Positions 35,682 to 44,270 of a stretch of DNA of 64,000 bases are shown one piece after another. The notes under the pieces are model-generated. The model ran no database searches. It was not told the DNA's origin and saw nothing but the letters and a program-made list of their open reading frames with translations. The first letter of the stretch is position 1. Every line of letters begins with the position of its first letter. The position numbers were made by a program, and so were the translations under genes. Source of the DNA: DASSUW01 sp963759375 (GTDB taxonomy: Bacteria; Actinomycetota; Thermoleophilia; Solirubrobacterales; Solirubrobacteraceae); the NCBI GenBank assembly GCA_963759375.1, contig CAVWYY010000008.1, positions 124,001 through 188,000 of the forward strand, read 5' to 3'.

Positions 35682-36701
35682 GTGATCAAGACCACCGTCA
35701 TCGGCAGCTACCCGCAGCCGGACTGGCTCATCGACCGGGACCGGCTGCGGGGCTCGCTGCCGCCGCGGGTGCGGGCGCGGGAGCTGTGGCGCGTCGAGGA
35801 GCCGTTCCTCGGACAGGCGCAGGACGACGCCACGGCACTCGCTATCGCCGATCAGGAGCGGGCGGGCGTGGACATCGTCACCGACGGCGAGATCCGTCGG
35901 GAGAGCTACTCGAACCGCTTCGCGACCGCGCTCGAGGGACTCGACCTCGACGACCCGGCGATGGTCCCCGGGCGAGCGGGCGGCACCAACGCGGTGCCGC
36001 GGGTGGTCGGCAAGGTCCGCCGCACGCGGCCGGTCGAGGTCGATGATCTGCGGTTCCTGCGCGCCCGGACCGACCGGACGATCAAGATCACGTTGCCCGG
36101 CCCGTTCACGATGAGCCAGCAGGCCTACAACGAGGCCTACGACGACGAGGCGGAGCTGGCGCTGGACTTCGCCGCCGCGGTCAACGAGGAGATCCGCGAC
36201 CTGTTCGCGGCCGGCGCCGACATCGTGCAGATCGACGAGCCGTGGCTGCAGTCGCGCGCGGAGAAGGCGCGAGAGTTCGCGCTGCCGGCGATCGACCGCG
36301 CGCTCGACGGGGTCGGCGGCACCACCGCGCTGCATACGTGCTTCGGGTACGCCCACGTCGTCCACGACCGGCCAGACGGCTACCCGTTCCTGACCGAGCT
36401 CGCCGGGTGCGCGGCGGACATCCTCGCCATCGAGGCCGCGCAGCCGCGGCTCGACCCGGCGGTGCTCGAGCCGCTCGGCGGCAAGACCGTGATCGTCGGC
36501 GTGCTCGATCTGTCGGATCCGGAGCCCGAGACTGCCGAGCAGGTGGCCGAGCGGATCGAGGCGGCGCTCACCGTGATCCCGCCCGAGCGCTTGCAGGTCG
36601 GCCCCGACTGCGGCATGAAGTACCTGTCGCGCGACCTCGCGTTCGCGAAGCTGCGCGCGCTTGTGCAGGGCGCGGAGCTCGTCAGACGAGCTCGCGCATA
36701 G
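35682..36701 (+). CDS. Cobalamin-independent methionine synthase-like protein (MetE C-terminal domain only)
   Basis: A 339-residue TIM barrel like the catalytic half of MetE: TVIGSYPQPDWL at the start, TDGEIRRESYSNRF, and a likely zinc site of His/Cys in LHTCFGY and Cys in VGPDCGMKYLSRD. It lacks the N-terminal MetE half, as do short archaeal-type and catabolic homologues that transfer methyl groups from other donors. Given the surrounding catabolic genes it may demethylate an N- or S-methylated compound. The GTG start has a -10 at leaderless spacing. The 3' end overlaps the convergent deacetylase by 20 bases. Confidence 0.88.
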   Translation: MIKTTVIGSYPQPDWLIDRDRLRGSLPPRVRARELWRVEEPFLGQAQDDATALAIADQERAGVDIVTDGEIRRESYSNRFATALEGLDLDDPAMVPGRAGGTNAVPRVVGKVRRTRPVEVDDLRFLRARTDRTIKITLPGPFTMSQQAYNEAYDDEAELALDFAAAVNEEIRDLFAAGADIVQIDEPWLQSRAEKAREFALPAIDRALDGVGGTTALHTCFGYAHVVHDRPDGYPFLTELAGCAADILAIEAAQPRLDPAVLEPLGGKTVIVGVLDLSDPEPETAEQVAERIEAALTVIPPERLQVGPDCGMKYLSRDLAFAKLRALVQGAELVRRARA

Positions 36702-37389
36702 GGCGCGCGTCCGGCGCCCGCTCGAGCACCTCGCGCAGGAGGTCCAGCCGCTCCTCGGGCTCGGTGAGGAACGGGTGGAACACCAGCGTCACGAAGCCAC
36801 CCTCGCCGAGGGCTTCGAGCACCGCCTCGCGCAGGGCGGCCGCCGACGGCGGCCCCTCGAAGCCCGGCAGGTAGTACCAGGCATCGACGAGCTCCCAGCG
36901 GAACGGCAGGATCGCGATCCCGTCGGCCTCGCCGGGCTCGTCGCCCGCCGGCGAGCAGTACGTGAAGCCGAGCTCGCGCAGCAGCGGGATCGTCGCCTCG
37001 GTCAGCTCGCCGCCGGGCGGCCGGAAACCGACCGGGCGAAGCCCGAGCGCGCCGAACGCCTCGACGCCGCGCTCGAACAGCTCGCGCTCGCCAGCCGGGT
37101 CGAGGCCGCTCCACGGCTCGTGGCGCCAGCCGTGGAACGCGACCTCGTGACCGGCGGCGTCGAGCTCGCGCAGCGCGTCCGGGTACAGCTCGGCGTTGAG
37201 GGCCTCGACGAAGAACGTGGCCTTCAGGCCGACGTCGTCGAGCAGCGCCAGCAGCCGCGGCAACGCGCGAGTCACCGACCAGTGCTCTCCCACCGGCGCG
37301 CCCGCGGGCCACTCGCCGCGGGCCAGCGCCGTGACCTCGCCGAGGTTGTCGAAGCTCAGGCCGGTGCCAGCGCGATGTCGAAGTCGCAC
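36682..37389 (-). CDS. Polysaccharide-deacetylase-family (NodB-fold) amidohydrolase
   Basis: A 235-residue NodB-fold protein. Motif 1 is LSFDNLGE, motif 2 AFHGWRHEPW with metal His residues, then RPPGGELTEATI as motif 3 and VTLVFHPFLT as the late His motif. Such stand-alone cytoplasmic members cleave C-N bonds in cyclic amides (PuuE-like) or N-acetyl groups. GTG 37389 is the only reasonable start before motif 1 and overlaps the dioxygenase 3' end by 34 bases. It is the last gene of the kinase-amidohydrolase-dioxygenase operon. Confidence 0.85.
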   Translation of the reverse strand: MRLRHRAGTGLSFDNLGEVTALARGEWPAGAPVGEHWSVTRALPRLLALLDDVGLKATFFVEALNAELYPDALRELDAAGHEVAFHGWRHEPWSGLDPAGERELFERGVEAFGALGLRPVGFRPPGGELTEATIPLLRELGFTYCSPAGDEPGEADGIAILPFRWELVDAWYYLPGFEGPPSAAALREAVLEALGEGGFVTLVFHPFLTEPEERLDLLREVLERAPDARPMRELV

Positions 37390-38129
37390 GTGAGGTGGTC
37401 GCCGTGCTTGGAGACCGGCCTCACGAGCGCCGGCTTGACCGCGCCGATCGTGTCGTTCTCGAGGTACGGGTCGTCGGGGAAGAACATCTGCGTGATCAGC
37501 GGCTTGTGGCCGGGCGCGGTGACCTTGAAGTGGATGTGCGCCGGCCGCCACGGGTGCTGGTCGACGGCCTCCAGGTACCGGCCCACGGGTCCTTTGGTCG
37601 GCACCGTGTACGGCTTCGGCAGCATCGTCTGGAACTCGTACGAGCCGTCCGCCTCGGGGCGGATGCGGCCGCGGAAGTTGCCCTCGGGCTGGCGCTCGTC
37701 CCAGACGTCGTAGCCGCCGGCCGGGCCGGTCTGCCAGACGTCGATGATCGCCTCGGGTAGCGGGCCGCCCGCCGTCGAGGTGACCGACCCGCGCACGAAC
37801 AGGACGTCGTCGTCGGGCGAGATCCCGTCGTACTCCTCGTAGATCTTCGTCCGGAACGGCGGCTCGACGGTGTACATCGGGCCCTCGACGTCGCTCGCCG
37901 TGGCGCCGGACTCGTCGCCGCCGTGCGACAGCGCGTCGATCAGCACCGACGTGCGCGTGACGTCGGAAAGCAGGACGAACTCGTCGGCGCGGCCGACCTC
38001 GGTGAGGAACGCGAGCGCCGCGTGCCACTCCTCCTCGGTCACCCGGTGCCGCTCGAGCACCTCGTGCAGCGCGTTGAGCGCGTCCTGTACCACCTCTGCC
38101 ACCCGCTCGTTGCTTGTCGTGACGCTCAC
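37356..38129 (-). CDS. Intradiol ring-cleavage dioxygenase (hydroxyquinol/catechol 1,2-dioxygenase type)
   Basis: A 257-residue enzyme with the helical N-terminal dioxygenase domain (ALHEVLERHRVTEEEW) and a catalytic beta sandwich. Ferric ligands appear as Tyr in EGPMYTVEP, Tyr in GSYEFQTMLP and His-x-His in WRPAHIHFKV. It opens an ortho-dihydroxy aromatic ring. GTG 38129 overlaps the amidohydrolase stop (GTGA). An aromatic or hydroxylated ring intermediate is therefore part of this pathway. Confidence 0.92.
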   Translation of the reverse strand: MSVTTSNERVAEVVQDALNALHEVLERHRVTEEEWHAALAFLTEVGRADEFVLLSDVTRTSVLIDALSHGGDESGATASDVEGPMYTVEPPFRTKIYEEYDGISPDDDVLFVRGSVTSTAGGPLPEAIIDVWQTGPAGGYDVWDERQPEGNFRGRIRPEADGSYEFQTMLPKPYTVPTKGPVGRYLEAVDQHPWRPAHIHFKVTAPGHKPLITQMFFPDDPYLENDTIGAVKPALVRPVSKHGDHLTCDFDIALAPA

Positions 38130-39550
38130 TGGGCCTTCCCCCACTCGGTGTACTGGTAGGGATTCTCCAGGATCTGCCTCTCGGGGATCTCAGGGTGCAT
38201 CCCGCTCGCCCACGCGTCGTCGCCGAGCGTGCGCTGCGCGAACTCGACGGTCTCGTCGACCGCGGCACGCGCCCGCGCGAGATCGATGCCCACGAGCCGG
38301 CCCTCGTGCTTGACCACGCGGCCGTTGACGAGGACGGTGTGGACGTCGGCCCGCTGGGCCTGGAAAGCGACGTGCCCGTACGGGTGCAGCACCGGGAACA
38401 TCACCGGCGAGTGCTCGTTCTTGACGAGCACGACGTCGGCCTTCTTGCCCTTCTCCAGGCTGCCGATCAGGCCGTCCATGCCGAGCGCCTTCGAGCCGCC
38501 GCGGGTCGCCCAGTCGACCACCTGCTCGGCGCGCAGGTGGTGATTGGTCACGGTCTCCTGCTTGGCGTGGGCCTCGAGGTGCTCGCGCGAGCGGTCGGCG
38601 CCGAGCGTGCTGCGCATCGCGCAGAAGATGTCGCCGCTCCACCACACGCTGGTGTCCATCGACAGCGACACCGGGATGTCGTGCTTGCGCAGCTGCCAGG
38701 TCGGCGGGTAGCCCTGGCCCGCGCTCTGCTCGCTCTCCGTGGAGACCGACACGCTGCCGCCGGTCGCCGCGATCCGGTTGTAGGAGTCCTCGGTCAGCGT
38801 CGCCGCGTGCACGTAGATGTTCTCCGGCGTCATGAACCCGTGCTCGTGCATGAGACGGATGCCGTCGTCGTTGGTGGCGCCCCACACCCCGGCGTGCGTG
38901 GTGACCGGCACGCCGAGCTCGCGCGCGACCTTGAAGGCCTCCTGCTCCGGGAACTCCGGGTCGCCGGTCACGTCAAACGCCATCTGGAAGCCGAGCATGT
39001 CGTCCCGGCTGCCGAACCGGCGCTCGACGAAGTTGCGGAAGTCCTTCGACGCCGACCACTCCCACGGGCCCTGCTGGATATTGCCGTAGGCGAGCACGAA
39101 GCGGCCGGGGACCGACTGCAGGGCGTCGACCGCCGCGTCGGCGTGGTCGACGGTCTGGAGGCCGTGCGACCAGTCGACGGTCGTGGTCACGCCGGCGTCG
39201 ACCGACTCGATCGCCGACAGCAGGTTGCCGGCGGCGATGTCCTGAGGCCGGAAGACCTTGCCCCACTCGAGGTAGAAGAAGACGAAGTACTGCGCGAGCG
39301 TCCAGTCGGCGCCGTAGCCCCGTAGCGCCGTCTGCCACATGTGCCGGTGGGTGTCGACCATGCCGGGCATCACGACCCCGTCCGACGCGTCGATCTCATA
39401 GGCGTCGCCGGGCGCCTCGAGCCCGTGGCCGACCTCCGCGATCTCGTCGCCCACGACCAGCACGTCCGCGTTCTGCAGAACGTCGTGGGCGTCGTTCATG
39501 GTCAGCACCGTGCCACCGCGCAGCACCACGGGCCTGCCGGGATCGATCAT
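38126..39550 (-). CDS. Amidohydrolase/deaminase (TrzA/SAH-deaminase-like)
   Basis: A 474-residue mononuclear amidohydrolase of the chlorohydrolase/8-oxoguanine-deaminase group. Metal residues: HxH in MVDTHRHMW, His in VTTHAGVWG, His in YVHAATLTE and Asp in SLSMDTSVWW. It should hydrolytically deaminate or dehalogenate an aromatic N-heterocycle such as a purine or triazine. The ATG overlaps the upstream kinase stop by four bases and its own end overlaps the dioxygenase start, placing it in a four-gene operon. Confidence 0.9.
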   Translation of the reverse strand: MIDPGRPVVLRGGTVLTMNDAHDVLQNADVLVVGDEIAEVGHGLEAPGDAYEIDASDGVVMPGMVDTHRHMWQTALRGYGADWTLAQYFVFFYLEWGKVFRPQDIAAGNLLSAIESVDAGVTTTVDWSHGLQTVDHADAAVDALQSVPGRFVLAYGNIQQGPWEWSASKDFRNFVERRFGSRDDMLGFQMAFDVTGDPEFPEQEAFKVARELGVPVTTHAGVWGATNDDGIRLMHEHGFMTPENIYVHAATLTEDSYNRIAATGGSVSVSTESEQSAGQGYPPTWQLRKHDIPVSLSMDTSVWWSGDIFCAMRSTLGADRSREHLEAHAKQETVTNHHLRAEQVVDWATRGGSKALGMDGLIGSLEKGKKADVVLVKNEHSPVMFPVLHPYGHVAFQAQRADVHTVLVNGRVVKHEGRLVGIDLARARAAVDETVEFAQRTLGDDAWASGMHPEIPERQILENPYQYTEWGKAQ

Positions 39551-41298
39551 CCTCCTCCACTCCTTTCCGCCCCCGCGGGCATCTCCGCGCGGACGATAGT
39601 GCCACCGCCCCTCGGGCTCTGCACGACCAGCCTCCCGCCGAGCGCCGACACGCGGTCGGCGAGGCCCGACAGGCCGCTTCCGGCCGCGGGATCGGCGCCG
39701 CCGATGCCGTCGTCGGCGATCCCCACGACGACGTGCCCGTCGGCCCGTTCGATCGTCACGTCCGCCGTGTTCGCCGACGCGTACTTGGCGACGTTGGTGA
39801 GCGCCTCCATGACCACGAAGTACGCGGCCGACTCGACGGCCGGCGGGAGCCGCTCGTCGAGGGCGCCGCTGATCGTGACCGGCAGCGGGGCCCGGGCGGC
39901 GAGCGCCTCGAGCGCGGCGGACAGGCCGCGCTCGGTCAATACGGCCGGGTGGATGCCGCGGGCCAGCTCGCGCAGCTCGGACAGCCCGGCGGTCAGCTCC
40001 CCCACCGCGCTCTCGAGCAGCGCGGCGGTGCGCGAGTCGGGCTCCGCGTGCTTGCGCGCGAGGTTGAGCGTCACGGAGAGGGAGACGAGCCGCTGCTGTG
40101 CGCCGTCGTGCAGGTCGCGCTCGATGCGGCGGCGCGCCGCGTCACCGGCGGCGACGAGCCGGGCGCTGGCCGCGCGCAGGTCGTCGTAGCGGGCGCGCAC
40201 CTCGGCCGACAGCCGTTCGTTCTCCAGCGCCAACGCGGCCGCGGCGCCGGCGGTGCGCACGAGCTCGCGGTCGTCGAGCAGCGCGGGGTCGTGCACGATC
40301 GCCGCGACCGGCGCGCCGTCGCGCTCGATCTCCGTCACCGCGCGGCCGGCTCCGGGCTCGGGCAGGACCACCGTGTGGCCCGCGGCGTCGACGAAGCGGC
40401 GCGAGTCCGGCAGCCAGTAGGCGAGCGCCAGCGTGTCGTCGCCCAGCGCCTCGGCCAGCGCGTCGCGCGCGCTGGTGCCGCCGAGGCGCTCGAACAGCGC
40501 GCTGACCGCGCCGACGCGGGAGAGGCTCGAGCGCATCAAGCCGAGGAGGAACGCAAAGGGCAGCGCCGTGACGAGGACCAGCAGCACCGCGCCGCCGGGC
40601 TCCGCCGCCTCGTCCCCGGCGATCGCATCCCACACGACGGTTCCGATGCCGACGACCACGACCGCCGCGCCCGTCCACACGACCGGAGCCAGCGCGCGTC
40701 GCTGCACCTTTCCGTAGCCGCGCCAGCGGCGGATCAGGACCACGCCGATGCCCGCGAGCAGGACGAGCGTGGCCAGCACGTTGGCGACGTTGAAGATCGC
40801 CTCCGCCACGTCGCTGTCGGTGATCAGCAGCAGGTTGTCCGGGCAGTCGCCGCAGTCGGCCGGGTCCGCGGTGAGCAGCGCGCCGGCCAGTGGCAGCACG
40901 AACGCCGCCACCCAGCCGAAGGTCACCATCGCGCGCTCGAGCCCCGGCTCCACGCGCCCGGACGGGTACGCGATGAGCATGTGCACGAGCGCGCCGACCC
41001 ACACGCTCTGGAGCACGGCGCCGAGCGTGAACACCCACGCCGTGTCCGCGCTGGTCAGCGACCCCAGGAACCACGAGAAGCCGACCAGCGTCATCAACGG
41101 CCCGGTGCGGTTCTCCGGCCGCCGCCACCACGCGTAGATGCCGGCGGCGGCGAAGGCCCACCCCATGGTCAGCGCGAGCACGACGGGCCCGGCCGGAGCG
41201 GACTCGTGGTCGCTCGACGTGACGAGCGCGAGCGCGCCCAGCCCGAGCACGAAGCCGGCGACGGCAAGCCCGATCAGCGCCCGGCGGAGCCCGCTCAT
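39547..41298 (-). CDS. Multi-pass membrane sensor histidine kinase (paralogue of 24674-26425)
   Basis: A 583-residue kinase closely resembling the one at 24674-26425 in length and order: MSGLRRALIGLAVAGFVLG, about seven helices, an extracellular CGDC pair, a GAF-like region, HisKA_3 (RDLHDGAQQRLVSLSVTL) and HATPase (EALTNVAKYAS, DDGIGGA). It is translationally coupled to a catabolic amidohydrolase, so it may sense that pathway's substrate. No response regulator gene is adjacent. The start is supported by a TAGCGT -10 box. Confidence 0.92.
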   Translation of the reverse strand: MSGLRRALIGLAVAGFVLGLGALALVTSSDHESAPAGPVVLALTMGWAFAAAGIYAWWRRPENRTGPLMTLVGFSWFLGSLTSADTAWVFTLGAVLQSVWVGALVHMLIAYPSGRVEPGLERAMVTFGWVAAFVLPLAGALLTADPADCGDCPDNLLLITDSDVAEAIFNVANVLATLVLLAGIGVVLIRRWRGYGKVQRRALAPVVWTGAAVVVVGIGTVVWDAIAGDEAAEPGGAVLLVLVTALPFAFLLGLMRSSLSRVGAVSALFERLGGTSARDALAEALGDDTLALAYWLPDSRRFVDAAGHTVVLPEPGAGRAVTEIERDGAPVAAIVHDPALLDDRELVRTAGAAAALALENERLSAEVRARYDDLRAASARLVAAGDAARRRIERDLHDGAQQRLVSLSVTLNLARKHAEPDSRTAALLESAVGELTAGLSELRELARGIHPAVLTERGLSAALEALAARAPLPVTISGALDERLPPAVESAAYFVVMEALTNVAKYASANTADVTIERADGHVVVGIADDGIGGADPAAGSGLSGLADRVSALGGRLVVQSPRGGGTIVRAEMPAGAERSGGG

Positions 41299-41304
41299 GG
41301 GAAG

Positions 41305-41310
41305 ACGCTA
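41305..41310 (-). promoter_or_regulatory. -10 box TAGCGT for the kinase-amidohydrolase-dioxygenase operon
   Basis: TAGCGT ends six bases before ATG 41298 on the minus strand, in the 23-base gap after the DUF1989 gene, so the four-gene operon has its own promoter. Confidence 0.55.
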
Positions 41311-41321
41311 CGGCGTGTACG

Positions 41322-41912
41322 TCAGCCGAGCAACTCGATCGCGATCGCGGTGGGATTGCCGTTGTTGATGGGCACGAGGTCCTGCGGGCAAGCGGACACG
41401 ACGACCACGCAGTCCATCTCGGCGAGCATCGTCACCGAATCCCCTGGCCGCGTGGGCGCGGGCTCCCAGCCGAGCTCGCCTCCCTCGCGGACCGGGATGT
41501 TCATGAACAGGTTGATGGGCTGCGGGACCTCGACGCCGTCGAACCCGAGCTCGGCCATCGCCGTGCGCAGGTTCTCCTGGCACGACGCGTGCCAGCCCTC
41601 GACCCCGAGGCCGGTGTAGCGCTCGGGATCGCAGGCGGCGCACAGCATGTCGTGGATCCCCGGGGACGAGTCCTCCTCGAGCCGGAGGATCGGGCGCCGG
41701 TGGTTGGTCACGAAATGCTCGCCCGGCCGCGGGAACAGGCGGCTCACGTACGCGCGCGTGTGCTCGGCCGAGTGGTACTCGGTGACGTCGTCGGCCCGGA
41801 AGGCGAACGTGTCGGCCACCTGGCCGCCCTCCACGTCGATCACGCGGAAGCGCTGCCCGGCGGAGACGCGCACGCCGCGGCCCTCCCGGGCCGGGACGTC
41901 GACGGACCTCAC
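41322..41912 (-). CDS. DUF1989 (urea-carboxylase-associated) family protein
   Basis: A 196-residue protein with the family hallmark SPGIHDMLCAACDPERY (His and Cys cluster, probable metal site), VINLFMNIP-like PQPINLFMNIPV and a terminal PINNGNPTAIAIEL. Members usually neighbour urea carboxylase or purine/creatinine catabolism; their reaction is not settled. GTG 41912 overlaps the permease stop (GTGA), placing it last in the deacetylase-permease operon. Confidence 0.9.
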   Translation of the reverse strand: MRSVDVPAREGRGVRVSAGQRFRVIDVEGGQVADTFAFRADDVTEYHSAEHTRAYVSRLFPRPGEHFVTNHRRPILRLEEDSSPGIHDMLCAACDPERYTGLGVEGWHASCQENLRTAMAELGFDGVEVPQPINLFMNIPVREGGELGWEPAPTRPGDSVTMLAEMDCVVVVSACPQDLVPINNGNPTAIAIELLG

Positions 41913-43342
41913 GTCGTCCTCGCGAACCGCTCCGCGGTGGTGTCGCGCACGCGGTTGCGCGCGAGGATCCAGTACAGGCCGCCCGCCACGATCATGCCCG
42001 CCGCCCACGAGAAGTCCGTGTCGCCGAGCGTCTTGGCGATCGGGCCCTGCAGCGGGCCGACGAGCCCGAACTGCCACGCCCATCCGGCCGCCAGGCCGAG
42101 CACGAGCGAGACGATCGCCGCCCAGTTGACGTCGCCGTACTTCGACGTCTCGGGCGGGTCGTAGAGCGCCGCCACGTCGACGTTCCCGCGCCGCAGCACG
42201 AAGTACTCGACGAGCGTCACGCCGGCCCACGGGCTGATCCACACGACGATCGAGACGATCCAGTTGTCGAACGACGTCGCGAAGCTCTCGGACTGGATGA
42301 ACGCGATCAGCACGCCGCTCCCGATCACCCCGGCGACCGCGGTGATCTTCCAGCGGGCCGCCTTCAGGCCGATCGAGAGCGCGGCCAGCGAGCACGAGTA
42401 GAGGTTGAGGATGTTGGTGGCGATGGGCCCGTGCATGATCAGCAGCAGCACCGGGATCGTCATCACGCCGAACACCGAGGCGACGAGCTGCGACGGATCG
42501 GTCTCGGACCCGCTCGACGCGATCGACGCCCCGAGCGCCGCGAGCCAGACCGTCGGGAGGAACATGCCGAGCGCGGTCGCCGTCCACACCTGTCTGTCGG
42601 TGTACTTGCGTGCCACGAAGCGCGTGTAGTCGGCCGAGTAGGTGAACCACGAGATGCCCCAGCCGATGCCGATCGCGGTCAGCAGCTGCGAGATCGACGT
42701 GATCTTGTCGGCGCCGCTCACGGTCGAGTTGCTCCACGTGACGTCGGACTTCGTCCACGCCAGCACGCTCATCACGACCATGACCAGCGCGGCGATCGGC
42801 ACCGTGTACTTCTCGAAGGTGCGGATCAGGTAGAAGCCGTAGATCGCGATCGCGACCTGCACGACCATCAGGAGGAACCCGATCCCGTACTTGAGGCCGG
42901 TGCCGCCGGAGACACCGATCTCGTCTAGCACGCCGAGCGTGAGGTCGAGCACCACCCAGGTGTTGACGCCGACCCAGCCCATGGTCAGCAGCAGCTGGGC
43001 GACGCCGGGCACGTAGGCGCCGCGGCGGCCGAACGCGCTGCGGCTCAGCACCATCTGGTTGACGCCGGTGCGGTGGCCCATCACGCAGAACAGGCCGAAC
43101 AGCGCGCAGCCCGCGAGGTTGCCGAGCGTGACGACGATGATCGTCTCGACGAGGCTCAGGCCGAGGACGATGCCGAGCGCGCCGAGCACCCAGTTGATCG
43201 GCGCGATGTTCGCGCCGGCCCAGATCCAGAACTGCTGGATGGGGGTCGAGTCGCGATCGCCGTCGGGAATCGGCTCGATCCCATGAGGGTCGACGTGTAC
43301 CGCCTCTTGGAGCTCGTGACGCTCGTGCTCTGCAATCGACAC
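41909..43342 (-). CDS. NCS1-family nucleobase/hydantoin/allantoin permease
   Basis: A 477-residue transporter with about 12 helices and NCS1 features: an N-terminal charged tail leading to FWIWAGANIAPINWVLGALG, and GHRTGVNQMVLSRSAFGRRGAYVPG in the early helices. NCS1 permeases import uracil, cytosine, allantoin, hydantoins or related compounds with Na+ or H+. The gene context favours a purine- or hydantoin-type substrate. Its start is ten bases after the deacetylase stop. Confidence 0.92.
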   Translation of the reverse strand: MSIAEHERHELQEAVHVDPHGIEPIPDGDRDSTPIQQFWIWAGANIAPINWVLGALGIVLGLSLVETIIVVTLGNLAGCALFGLFCVMGHRTGVNQMVLSRSAFGRRGAYVPGVAQLLLTMGWVGVNTWVVLDLTLGVLDEIGVSGGTGLKYGIGFLLMVVQVAIAIYGFYLIRTFEKYTVPIAALVMVVMSVLAWTKSDVTWSNSTVSGADKITSISQLLTAIGIGWGISWFTYSADYTRFVARKYTDRQVWTATALGMFLPTVWLAALGASIASSGSETDPSQLVASVFGVMTIPVLLLIMHGPIATNILNLYSCSLAALSIGLKAARWKITAVAGVIGSGVLIAFIQSESFATSFDNWIVSIVVWISPWAGVTLVEYFVLRRGNVDVAALYDPPETSKYGDVNWAAIVSLVLGLAAGWAWQFGLVGPLQGPIAKTLGDTDFSWAAGMIVAGGLYWILARNRVRDTTAERFARTT

Positions 43343-43352
43343 CTCAGACCCC

Positions 43353-44219
43353 CTACAGGTCGGGATACACGGCGGCGTCCACCCGCACCGGACGCAGCGT
43401 CCTCTTGGTCGCCTCCGGGTCCTCGCGCACGCGCGCGGCGACCTCGGCCGCGGTGACGAACTCCACGTCCCCGCGGCTCAACGCGTGCTCGACGACCTTG
43501 CGCAGCGTCTCCACCCGCCCCGGGCGCCCCGACAGGAACGGGTGGTTGGTGAGCATGAACAGGCAGCCGTGCCTGCGCATCGCGTCGATCTCGTTCGTCC
43601 ACAGGTCGAGCACCTTGGACGGCGACTCGATGTTCGTCCCGATCTCCGGGCGCGGCAGGTAGGCGTACTGCTCCCAGTCGTCGAGGCTCCAGTGCGGCGG
43701 CAGCTCGGCGATCGTGCCCTTCGGCGTCTCGAGCAGGTACGGCTTGTCGTCGTCCATCAGCGTCGAGTCGTACTCGAGGCCGTACTCGGCGACCAGGGAC
43801 GGCGTGTTCCAGCTCGCCTCCCACAGGGCCGATCGGTGGCCCTTGGGCGTGACGCCGAGCCGGTGCAGCGACGCCAGCGCGCGCTCGAAGTCCTCCCGCT
43901 CGCCGGCCTCCCCCAGGTCGACCGGGCTGATGTGGCTGTACGAGTGGTGGCCGACCTCGTGGCCGGCCTCGACGATCCGCTCGACCGTGTGCGGATACCG
44001 GTCGGCGGTCAGCCCCGGGATGAAGAACGTGGCCTTGATCCCGAAGTCGTCGAGGAGTGCCAGCAGCCGGGGTACGCCCACCTGCGGGCCGTACGCCTGG
44101 TGCGTCATGACCATCGCGTGGTCGGCGTAGCGCCGCCCTTGCGCGAGGATCGGCGACTCGGCGTCGACATCGAAGCTGAGCACCCCCAGCGCTGCACTCT
44201 CACCCAACCAGCTCCTCAC
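43353..44219 (-). CDS. PuuE-like polysaccharide-deacetylase-family protein
   Basis: A 288-residue NodB-fold enzyme. Motif 1 is VLSFDVDAES (Asp residues), motif 2 is EVGHHSYSHISP with metal His residues, then RSALWEASWNT and LTNHPFLSGRPG with the late His. This resembles cofactor-independent allantoinase PuuE and related cytoplasmic hydrolases. It heads an operon with the NCS1 permease and DUF1989 protein, consistent with hydrolysis of an imported cyclic amide. The GTG start has GGAG upstream. Confidence 0.88.
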   Translation of the reverse strand: MRSWLGESAALGVLSFDVDAESPILAQGRRYADHAMVMTHQAYGPQVGVPRLLALLDDFGIKATFFIPGLTADRYPHTVERIVEAGHEVGHHSYSHISPVDLGEAGEREDFERALASLHRLGVTPKGHRSALWEASWNTPSLVAEYGLEYDSTLMDDDKPYLLETPKGTIAELPPHWSLDDWEQYAYLPRPEIGTNIESPSKVLDLWTNEIDAMRRHGCLFMLTNHPFLSGRPGRVETLRKVVEHALSRGDVEFVTAAEVAARVREDPEATKRTLRPVRVDAAVYPDL

Positions 44220-44270
44220 TCCGCGTGGAAGGAAATCACCTCCGGCGGCGGCGCGTGGTTCCCTGTGGCA

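Noticed and set aside
37356..37389. Frameshift between dioxygenase and deacetylase (HLTCDFD looked like a NodB motif)
   Set aside because: The dioxygenase C-terminus is normal for its family, and the deacetylase has its own motif 1 (LSFDNLGE) just after GTG 37389, so ordinary overlap explains it.
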